From an uncultured Clostridia bacterium (GTDB lineage Bacteria; Bacillota; Clostridia; Lachnospirales; Anaerotignaceae), in contig CALCGT010000070.1 in the NCBI GenBank assembly GCA_937901125.1, positions 1 through 7,164 on the forward strand: a DNA stretch of 7,164 nucleotides. The letters run 5' to 3'. Under the pieces are notes generated by a model that was not told the origin of the DNA, did no database searches, and saw only the letters and a program-made list of their open reading frames with translations. The position numbers were made by a program, and so were the translations under genes. This document shows, in pieces, positions 1-5,446 of the stretch. Each line of letters starts with the position of its first letter. Positions within the stretch are counted from its first letter, which is position 1.

Positions 1-284
1 TTGGTTTTCGCCTGTCGGTCGGCTTCTGTGACGACCTCATAGCTTTTCGACCATTCCCCAACCTTCTCGCTGGAAAGATTGGCGTTTTCCGCCTCCGCCT
101 GCTCTGCCATGCCCACCAGCTCAAAGACCAGCCATTTTACGCTTTGGGGAACCTCCTGCATCTTATCCACCCTGCCGAAGGTGGCTCTGCGGATGGTCTG
201 CTCTGCCACAAAAGCGAAACGGGAAAAGGCGGCCTCCTCCAAGGTGCCGCCCCTCTCCTGATATTCCCAATAACTCAGATACAT
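1..284 (-). CDS. Head-tail connector protein, gp6/SPP1 gp15-like (3' end outside window)
   Basis: This is the N-terminal 94 residues of a protein that runs off the low-coordinate edge. It begins MYLSYWEYQERGGTLEEAAF and continues through a helical stretch with RRATFGRV and later VKWLVFELVGMAEQ. A short start with YLSYxEYxxxGGTLxExxFxRF followed by a basic ATFGR helix is what I recognise from phage gp6-like head-tail connectors (adaptor class, related to SPP1 gp15 and HK97 gp6). In those families the protein forms a ring under the portal that links the filled head to the tail. The ATG at 282-284 lies four bases after the TGA of the preceding gene, with a modest purine-rich AAGAAG upstream, so translation is probably coupled. 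Its place after the capsid gene is the usual one for a connector. The assignment rests on remembered family resemblance, and the C-terminus cannot be judged. Confidence 0.78.
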   Translation of the reverse strand, partial: MYLSYWEYQERGGTLEEAAFSRFAFVAEQTIRRATFGRVDKMQEVPQSVKWLVFELVGMAEQAEAENANLSSEKVGEWSKSYEVVTEADRQAKT

Positions 285-288
285 GGTA

Positions 289-534
289 TCACGCTTCTTT
301 CGCTTTCAGCCCATCCAGTTCAGCTTTCAGGGCTTCGCTCTCCTTCTTCAAGGCTTCATTTTCCTTTTTCAGAGCCTTGTTTTCCTTTTTCAGCTCCGCC
401 AAGGCGTCCTGCTTGGGTTCCCGCAGGACTTTGCCGGTCTTGGAATCCACTTCGCAGAAACCAGCCGCCAGCATTTCTTCTACACGATCATCTTCCACAC
501 GGAGCTGCTTATTGCCTTTCATTACCATTTTCAT
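289..534 (-). CDS. Small coiled-coil phage protein of unknown function
   Basis: An 81-residue, highly charged protein. Residues 1-45 form a short domain (KGNKQLRVEDDRVEEMLAAG, then a CEVDSKTGKV strand). From about residue 46 to the end it is a regular heptad array of LKKENxA type, predicted to be a continuous coiled coil. The start at 534 is supported by AAGGAGGAA at 541-549, which overlaps the capsid gene's TAA stop and lies about eight bases upstream. The gene sits between major capsid and connector, where many Gram-positive phages carry a small accessory head protein. I do not recognise a named family with confidence. Capsid decoration, head-fibre or assembly-chaperone roles are possible, but nothing in the sequence decides between them. 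It is packed tightly in the operon, so it is probably expressed at the level of the head genes. Confidence 0.85.
   Translation of the reverse strand: MKMVMKGNKQLRVEDDRVEEMLAAGFCEVDSKTGKVLREPKQDALAELKKENKALKKENEALKKESEALKAELDGLKAKEA
292..393 (-). repeat. In-frame 21-bp tandem repeats encoding coiled-coil heptads
   Basis: On the minus strand the 3' end of the small coiled-coil gene consists of 21-base units starting CTGAAAAAGGAAAA or close variants. The units are at 373-393, 352-372 and 331-351 (best conserved), then a diverged unit at 310-330 and a partial one at 292-309. Each unit encodes one heptad (LKKENKA, LKKENEA, LKKESEA, LKAELDG). The first units differ mostly at silent or conservative positions, which suggests duplication of one heptad followed by drift. 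Copy number could change by slippage without breaking the frame. Confidence 0.8.
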
Positions 535-547
535 AGGTCATTCCTCC

Positions 548-1432
548 TTACGCTTCTGTGTTGAACATAATCGCCGCTTTGCGCTTATTCAGGATGAATA
601 CATCATCGTAGGATTCCTCGAAGTAGATGTATTTCCCTTCGGAACCTGCGGAAGGTGCATCCAGTTGGGCAAAGGAATATTTTTCGGGGGTGATAACTGC
701 GGAAGGATGCACCAGCATCATGTTAATCTGCTTTGCACCAACGCCAGCCTTATAGCCCTCTGTGAAATCGTAGGCTGTTTTCATCAGAGCGGAGGGAACG
801 GATTCAATCTGCACATCATCCAGAGAACGTACCGCACGGCTGATGGCGGATTCCCCGTTCTGGATATATCTGCTCAGTTCTTTGGCTCTCTGCAAAATGC
901 CCTTCATGGTGGGTGTCGCATAGAGGATTCTGCCTGTGGCAGGAACGTTGGCTTCATCCATGGCTTCCATATAGCCATCAAATACTACCAGAGCATTTTC
1001 CACGGTAATCACTGTGGTATCTGCTGTGCCTCCGGCTTCCTTCCAGTCTGCATATACCTTGGAAACCAGATAAGCGTCCATTTCAGGGAATTTCTGTTCC
1101 TCATTGAATACCTTTGTGATATTGGAAATGGATGCCACCTGATTGGTTTCGTCGATATCCATGGGATGTACCAGGGTAGACCATTTTCTGTGGTTCGCCA
1201 GGGTCTTAGGCTCCCATTCGTTGTCGTAGTTGCGTTTTGCCGTGCCGATGGTGTCTCTGTCGGCATCCACACGGCCTGTGGTTTTCAGTGTGGGAATCTG
1301 GATGGTGTTCGCACCTGTCCATCTGTAACGGGAATCATTTTCCGCACTACGCAGAGCTGCGAAATGCAGGACATAGGGGTATGCCTGGGCCAGTGCCTGA
1401 GCGTACTGTGTTGCGTAATTCAATGCTGCCAT
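548..1432 (-). CDS. Major capsid protein (HK97-fold type)
   Basis: A 294-residue protein beginning MAALNYATQYAQALAQAYPY, followed by RYRWTGANTIQIP and TGRVDADRDTI. The central part has WSTLVHPMDIDETNQVASI and FNEEQKFPEMDAYLVSK. The end has PSAGSEGKYIYFEESYDDVF and LNKRKAAIMF. These are hallmarks of the roughly 290-300 residue major capsid proteins found in many Bacillota siphophages; this sequence looks full-length. It would form the icosahedral shell. No long N-terminal delta domain is visible, in agreement with the separate GP20 scaffold gene directly upstream. The ATG at 1432 has AAGGAG about ten bases upstream, and the gap to the scaffold stop is 17 bases. The HK97 fold is inferred from family membership, not seen directly. 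Confidence 0.95.
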   Translation of the reverse strand: MAALNYATQYAQALAQAYPYVLHFAALRSAENDSRYRWTGANTIQIPTLKTTGRVDADRDTIGTAKRNYDNEWEPKTLANHRKWSTLVHPMDIDETNQVASISNITKVFNEEQKFPEMDAYLVSKVYADWKEAGGTADTTVITVENALVVFDGYMEAMDEANVPATGRILYATPTMKGILQRAKELSRYIQNGESAISRAVRSLDDVQIESVPSALMKTAYDFTEGYKAGVGAKQINMMLVHPSAVITPEKYSFAQLDAPSAGSEGKYIYFEESYDDVFILNKRKAAIMFNTEA

Positions 1433-1449
1433 AATTTATTCACTCCTTC

Positions 1450-2028
1450 TTATTTTGTCTCCTTAGCACGAACACCCGCAAAGTTGAAATTGAAGGGGTT
1501 CGTACCGTTTGTCTCTACGTTGTTGCCCATGCCTGCCATATTTGCAGGCTGGTTGGGGTTTTTCCAGTAATTCTTGTCCTTTGTCAGGGCTTCCAGAATA
1601 TCCTTATCTCCCTTGCCCTTATTGGCTTCGTCCTTCAGGGCTGTTTTGAATTCAGAGTAGACTGCCTTTTCTGTCAGCTCGTCTCTCCATTTCTGTTCCC
1701 CGACCACAGTTTTGAAACGGTTGGAAAAATCTGCTTCTTCTGCAGCTTCCTTCGCCTTGCGGTCTGCTTCCGCCTTTTCATTGTCGATCTCCTTTTTCAG
1801 ATCTTCGAATTTCTTTTTGAAATCTTCGCTGGAATTCACTGATTCTTCCAGACTGGAAATTTTCTCCTGATATGTTGAAATATCTGTATTGGCTTTATCC
1901 AGATCAGCCTTCAGCTTGTCATAGTCAGCCTTTGCCTTTCCAATATCTGTAGAATTCATATCCAGAATTTTTGTCAGCTGTTCATCTGTGATTTCAGGGA
2001 TAATTTTTCTTACTTCGTCTCTTTTCAT
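1450..2028 (-). CDS. Scaffolding protein, phage minor structural GP20 family
   Basis: A 192-residue, lysine- and glutamate-rich protein. Residues 1-30 (MKRDEVRKIIPEITDEQLTK and on) match the typical GP20-family start. About 31-100 is an uninterrupted predicted coiled coil. About 101-131 is a conserved helix with FSNRFKTVVGEQKWRDEL and VYSEFKTAL. The tail (160-192) is Asn/Gly/Pro-rich with NPFNFNFAG. The GP20 family (Pfam Phage_GP20) acts as an internal scaffold that nucleates capsid assembly and leaves before DNA packaging. The position immediately before the major capsid gene supports that. The start at 2028 has AAAGGAGA about eight bases upstream. The lower GC of this gene is explained largely by its Lys/Glu-rich composition. 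Confidence 0.94.
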   Translation of the reverse strand: MKRDEVRKIIPEITDEQLTKILDMNSTDIGKAKADYDKLKADLDKANTDISTYQEKISSLEESVNSSEDFKKKFEDLKKEIDNEKAEADRKAKEAAEEADFSNRFKTVVGEQKWRDELTEKAVYSEFKTALKDEANKGKGDKDILEALTKDKNYWKNPNQPANMAGMGNNVETNGTNPFNFNFAGVRAKETK

Positions 2029-2188
2029 TTTTCTTTCTCCTTTCAGCTTTCAGTTTGATTTCGCAGTCCTTTCTGCACGCCTTGATCGTTTTTCGCCATT
2101 CCAGGCATAAAAAATAGACCTTTTAACGCCGTGTCCGGGGCGAGATAGGGGATCACCGTTCCTTTCTACATGCCAATGTACTTTTCAT
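1994..2188 (-). pseudogene. Probable frameshifted remnant of a small Cys-rich (zinc-ribbon-like) phage gene
   Basis: Between the terminator and the scaffold gene there is a very strong ribosome site (AAAGGAGGG, 2195-2203) six bases before an ATG at 2188. The frame is open for only 11 codons (MKSTLACRKER) before TGA at 2153-2155. A second frame, open 2043-2156 from GTG, reads VIPYLAPDTALKGLFFM. The first frame resumes after a T-run and reads CLEWRKTIKACRKDCEIKLK, ending at a TGA inside the scaffold gene. Joined by two compensating shifts, the pieces resemble the small Cys-rich proteins of Gram-positive phages and integrative elements (start MKxxLxC, middle DTxLKGLF, end CKKEFEIKIK). Several expected cysteines are replaced. 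I read this as a decayed gene. Alternatives are two real micro-ORFs overlapping by GTGA, or plain leader sequence. The resemblance is from memory. Confidence 0.38.
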
Positions 2189-2194
2189 GGTGTA

Positions 2195-2203
2195 CCCTCC
2201 TTT
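2195..2203 (-). promoter_or_regulatory. Strong ribosome binding site before an 11-codon frame
   Basis: AAAGGAGGG on the minus strand with a six-base spacer to ATG at 2188. It is among the best Shine-Dalgarno matches in the window, yet the frame it serves stops after 11 codons. That is why the following region is read as a broken gene or a regulatory leader peptide. Confidence 0.6.
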
Positions 2204-2215
2204 CTAGTTTTTCTG

Positions 2216-2253
2216 CAATAAAAAACCACCTAAACATCATTGTTCAAGTGGTT
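2216..2253 (-). terminator. Probable rho-independent terminator inside the head gene cluster
   Basis: Read on the minus strand, AACCACTTGAAC (2242-2253) can pair with GTTTAGGTGGTT (2224-2235) across a six-base loop AATGAT. This gives a 12-bp stem with two G-U pairs, and the descending arm runs into six consecutive T (2220-2225) followed by ATT. The stem begins two bases after the stop codon of the 43-codon gene. The plus-strand reading lacks a matching U-tract, so it is directional. The stem is only moderately GC-rich, so it may be partial or overcome by phage antitermination. I see no convincing promoter between it and the scaffold gene. Confidence 0.62.
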
Positions 2254-2255
2254 CA

Positions 2256-2387
2256 TTATTCGTTGCTCTGTTTTTCAACATTCATTTTTAATTTTTCCAG
2301 ATACTCCTCATACTCTTTATCGCTCAAAGCCAATGCTTCAGAAAAATCGGATGGAGTATCATCGATATAAATTTCTTTTTTCATCAT
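2256..2387 (-). CDS. 43-residue acidic protein coupled to the minor capsid/JAB gene
   Basis: A short acidic protein of 43 residues, starting MMKKEIYIDDTPSDFSEALA and continuing LSDKEYEEYLEKLK to the end NVEKQSNE. It has a short beta-like start, a DDTPSDF turn and a predicted helical C-terminus, with no signal peptide or membrane segment. The ATG at 2387 overlaps the TGA of the minor capsid gene (ATGA, 2384-2387). AAAGGA at 2395-2400 lies seven bases upstream, inside that gene. Translation is therefore probably coupled. A second ATG at 2384 is an alternative start. It shares the AT-rich composition of the JAB-like domain and is followed at once by the terminator. I know no function for it. By position it could be a cognate partner, inhibitor or immunity protein for the extension, but that is inference. 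Confidence 0.72.
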   Translation of the reverse strand: MMKKEIYIDDTPSDFSEALALSDKEYEEYLEKLKMNVEKQSNE

Positions 2388-4117
2388 AACTCAATCCTTT
2401 CATACTCAAACCCATATACCGCACACAAATCTTGAAAACCTTTGTCTTCACAGGTTATTTTACTAAATCTGCTGTGCTTCGTCAACAAAGTATCGTAGAC
2501 TTGTTTTGGAATTTCTGCCAGTGGCTTTGTGTATGTAAACAGTGTACCATCATGGCAAATGATAACACCCATTGTCTGGTTGCTTCTGCCTGCAATTGCA
2601 TTCAGATCGCCAAAGCTCGGAATACCGCTGTATGGATGATTATGTACGCCAATCACTTCTATATCCGTCCTTCTAAGGACACTTTTCAGGCTGTTGTTCA
2701 ACCCTACACCAAGACGGATATTGTCTTCGGTGTTAAAGCCTTCGATTTTGCCCGTTTTGGCATTGATAAAATACATGCTTTCATAGAATGTCCCGCTTCT
2801 GTCCTTCAGAATTTGCTCCGAAACATTCAGAATGGCTCGATTGACTTTTTCGTTTTCCGTTAGTTTTGCAAAGTTATTCTTCCATTTTTCATTTTTGAAT
2901 ATCTTTTCATCCACAACAGTTTTTTCGATATTGTCATAGTCCTCTTTTCTATGGCTTTCGATTTCCATATGCTGTTTCTGTTGCCTTGCAGCCAACACAC
3001 GCATCCGTTCTGCCCGTGTGGGCAGTCCAGCTTTTTCGCTGACTTCCTTATACTTATTACCGAGGATACGGATTTTCTCCGTCACCTCCCGCACCAAGTC
3101 CGCCTGTCCTGCCGCCTGATAAATGGCCTTCTCCTCTCTGGCATACCGCAGCTTGGTTTCCAGCTTTCTTTGCATCTGGGTACATTCGTAACGGGTGTAT
3201 TCCTTCCCGTCGATCTCGATTTTTCGGTTGGATTCCCGTTCCATCTCCGCCAGCTCTGCCCTGCTGTTGGCAGGTCGGCTGATGCCCAGAAGGACGGGAT
3301 AAGGAAAGTGCCGGCAGTTCCATTCCCCGATAGGGCGCTTCAAACTGGCCTGTAGATCGTCATATTCCTTCAGGCTGTATTGCTTCCCCTGATAGGGCAG
3401 ATGGTCAGGGGCGCAGGGGCTGTGGGCGGAAAGTTCTACGCCATCAGCACCGAATTCCTCTCCGGCCTGTTTCGCCGTTTCCTGAGCAATATAACTGACA
3501 CCATCGATGATGTTCTGTCTGATAGCACTGTCCAATCGCCTTGTATATCCGCTCTCATACTGCACTCTCAGCCCACTGGAGCCCATGTCCTTTATCGCCT
3601 GACGGACTGTGCTGTTATAGTCCATGGTGCCCGTGGCAACGGCGGAAATGGCTTCATCCACGGTCTTTTTGTAGAAGCTCCCAAGGGGCTGAAAGCCGTT
3701 CTTTGTCTTGATTCCAACCGTGGTGGTGCGGCTCATGTTCCGCAGCTCTCCCTTTGTCACAGCCGCCGCCGCTTTTACGATATTCTGCAGCAGTTCATTT
3801 TCTGCAAAGGGGATCTGCGTCACGCCCTTTGCATCATAGAAGGGCTTCGACCAGTCCTGCTCCTCCTTTGCCACCTGTTCATACAGCTTCTGGATATCCT
3901 CCATGCTGGTTCCTGCGGCTCTGGCAAGCTGTTTCGTCATTTCCTCCACATCCGCACCGTAGGTGAACATCTGCTGCAGCTTCTTCGCCTGAGAAGGGGT
4001 CAGGTCTCCCGTTTCTTTCAATGTCTCCCCCATATCCTGCAGGATACGCAGGCACACACGGCTGAACCGTTCTTCAAACTGTTCCGCCAATTCCTGCATT
4101 CTTTCTTCCGATAGCAT
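2384..4117 (-). CDS. Minor capsid protein (min_cap2/MuF-like) with C-terminal JAB/JAMM metalloprotease-like domain
   Basis: A 577-residue two-part protein. Residues 1 to about 385 match phage minor capsid protein 2 (Pfam Phage_min_cap2, MuF-like): a helical N-terminus, TRTTT-like MSRTTTVGIK near 128-137, SAHSPCAPDHLPYQGKQY (230-247) and GEWNCRHFPYPVLLGIS (264-280), then a charged coil with YTRYECTQMQRKLETKLRYA (308-325). Such proteins bind near the portal, are packaged in the head and in some phages are ejected with DNA. Residues about 390-577 are an extra domain. It has GTFYESMYFI (Glu446), then IGVHNHPYSGIPSFGDLNAI, with His492, His494, Ser501 and Asp504 matching the JAMM zinc signature HxH-x6-S-x2-D. 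After that come GVIICHDGTLFTYT and a C-terminal tail. The zinc ligands look intact, so isopeptidase or protease activity is plausible but unproven. The start is three bases after the portal stop. GC falls sharply at about 2940 (residue 392), which suggests the extension was acquired. Confidence 0.93.
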   Translation of the reverse strand: MLSEERMQELAEQFEERFSRVCLRILQDMGETLKETGDLTPSQAKKLQQMFTYGADVEEMTKQLARAAGTSMEDIQKLYEQVAKEEQDWSKPFYDAKGVTQIPFAENELLQNIVKAAAAVTKGELRNMSRTTTVGIKTKNGFQPLGSFYKKTVDEAISAVATGTMDYNSTVRQAIKDMGSSGLRVQYESGYTRRLDSAIRQNIIDGVSYIAQETAKQAGEEFGADGVELSAHSPCAPDHLPYQGKQYSLKEYDDLQASLKRPIGEWNCRHFPYPVLLGISRPANSRAELAEMERESNRKIEIDGKEYTRYECTQMQRKLETKLRYAREEKAIYQAAGQADLVREVTEKIRILGNKYKEVSEKAGLPTRAERMRVLAARQQKQHMEIESHRKEDYDNIEKTVVDEKIFKNEKWKNNFAKLTENEKVNRAILNVSEQILKDRSGTFYESMYFINAKTGKIEGFNTEDNIRLGVGLNNSLKSVLRRTDIEVIGVHNHPYSGIPSFGDLNAIAGRSNQTMGVIICHDGTLFTYTKPLAEIPKQVYDTLLTKHSRFSKITCEDKGFQDLCAVYGFEYERIEL

Positions 4118-4120
4118 CTA

Positions 4121-5431
4121 TCATTCCCCCAAAAGGTCAGTCATCGTAGGCTCGTTCTTCTGGATTTCCAGTATCTTCTCCTGTGCTTCCTCCAGTGTTT
4201 CATTGGGATTCAGCCATACCCGCACTTCCGCTTTGCTTTTTATGCCCATGGCCTGGGCATCCTTCAGCTGCGTCCAGCTTTCGGTACTGCTTTCGATCAT
4301 GGAATAAGACCAATCAAACTTGACCTCGTATTCCCCCATGGGAGAAAGACCGTAGTAATTCGCCAGAACATCACAGGCATAGAGGTATTCCCCGATGCCA
4401 TTTTCCAGCACCGCACGGATATCCGCAACCAATGCATAGGTATCGTAGATGCTGGCTTTGATCTCCGTTGCCGTTGCCCCTCTGGTCTCCGGTGCAGTCA
4501 GGATGCCTTTGCTTGTACCCACTGCCTTTTCCAGCAGTTCAAAGAGATGCAGGAGGCGGTTGTAATAGCTGCTGTCACGAATGTCGGGAGAAAAGATTTC
4601 GATAGCCGCCCTGTTTTCCATGTTCCCCGCAACGAAGGAATCATCAGGCAGGATGCGCTTTCCCGTGGTCGGGTCGATGCGAAAGAGCCTTTCATCGGCA
4701 AAGGTGCGGGATTTCTTGTTTTTGAATTCCTTTTCGATTTCTTTCAGGCATTCCATTGTCTCCGCAATCAGGCTGTTACAGCCGTATGTAATAGGCACAC
4801 CGTATTTGTCGGAAGAACGCCTGTTGTCGATGGGGCTTTTGAAGAAGGCGAACAGCACCCTGTCCACGCCGCTGATGCTGTGGTCTGCCATGTCCTTCCA
4901 TTCCTCCACCACGGCAGGAGAGCCGTTTTCGTCTATGGCCCTGTTGGAGATGGTCAGCGTATTTCCTTCCACCTTGTAATCCGTCAGGCGGTAATAGACC
5001 TTGCCGTCCCGTTTCAGGCTGTCCGCCAAAAGGATTGCCCCTGTGATGCGTTCCCCTTTCTTCGATGTGATGATGATACGGCTCTGGGGAATCAGGTCGA
5101 AGTGCAGTTCGCCGTCCTTCACATAGGGCACTGCAGCACATCCGCCCGTCCCCAGCATACGGGAAGTCAGCCGCTTTCTGGATGCCCAGATTTCCTGCAG
5201 GCAATCCTGCAAAAAGTCCGTCCTTGCGTTGTCCCCGTCGATATCCGCCGTGCTTTCGCTGACCGCCAGGGTAGCCAGCTTATTGGCGAAAATAGATGTA
5301 AAATTGATTTTGGAAATATCCTCGTACTGGTCGGCATACTGGGCGTTGCTCTGCATCTGCTTTTCGTCCATGCCCTTTTTCTCCAAACTGAACAGCCGCA
5401 GGATAAATCCCCATATAGATTTTAGTGTCAT
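4121..5431 (-). CDS. Portal protein, SPP1 gp6-like family
   Basis: A 436-residue portal protein starting MTLKSIWGFILRLFSLEKKG, as many short Gram-positive phage portals do. It continues with a conserved block around FTSIFANKLATLAV, the glycine/alanine-rich RMLGTGGCAAVPYVKDGEL (91-109), a beta-rich wing (HFDLIPQSRIIIT, YRLTDYKVEG), and the helical stem and crown segment with GVPITYGCNSLIAETMECLK and EIEKEFKNKKSR. Later YNRLLHLFELLEKAVGTSKG and RGATATEIKAS are typical of the SPP1 gp6-like group (Pfam Phage_prot_Gp6). It would form the dodecameric ring through which the terminase loads DNA. The in-frame codon before the ATG is TGA, so the start is fixed, with AGGTG upstream. It lies 15 bases after the large terminase stop. 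It is somewhat shorter than the SPP1 portal (about 500 residues). Confidence 0.95.
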   Translation of the reverse strand: MTLKSIWGFILRLFSLEKKGMDEKQMQSNAQYADQYEDISKINFTSIFANKLATLAVSESTADIDGDNARTDFLQDCLQEIWASRKRLTSRMLGTGGCAAVPYVKDGELHFDLIPQSRIIITSKKGERITGAILLADSLKRDGKVYYRLTDYKVEGNTLTISNRAIDENGSPAVVEEWKDMADHSISGVDRVLFAFFKSPIDNRRSSDKYGVPITYGCNSLIAETMECLKEIEKEFKNKKSRTFADERLFRIDPTTGKRILPDDSFVAGNMENRAAIEIFSPDIRDSSYYNRLLHLFELLEKAVGTSKGILTAPETRGATATEIKASIYDTYALVADIRAVLENGIGEYLYACDVLANYYGLSPMGEYEVKFDWSYSMIESSTESWTQLKDAQAMGIKSKAEVRVWLNPNETLEEAQEKILEIQKNEPTMTDLLGE

Positions 5432-5446
5432 TCATGCACCTGCTTT

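Noticed and set aside
377..1570. A 397-codon open frame on the plus strand.
   Set aside because: It is antisense to the major capsid gene and its neighbours, has no recognisable family and unnatural composition, and the minus strand carries the clear capsid protein with a good ribosome site.
2219..2247. Possible promoter with TTGAAC as a -35 element before the scaffold gene.
   Set aside because: At 17-base spacing the -10 position reads TTTTTA, a poor match, and the same bases are better explained as the terminator stem and T-tract.
2633..2644. HNHP motif read as an HNH homing endonuclease.
   Set aside because: The surrounding pattern is HxH-x6-S-x2-D with an upstream Glu and no zinc-knuckle cysteines or HNH beta-beta-alpha spacing. 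This fits JAB/JAMM better than HNH.
3380..5425. Plus-strand open frames at 3380-4114 and 4547-5425.
   Set aside because: They are antisense to the minor capsid and portal genes, lack ribosome sites and show no family features.
5280..5437. ATG four bases before the portal start, opening a 74-codon frame (MNDTKIYMGIYPAAV).
   Set aside because: It is out of frame with the portal and resembles no known protein. The portal ATG at 5431 is fixed by an in-frame stop just upstream.
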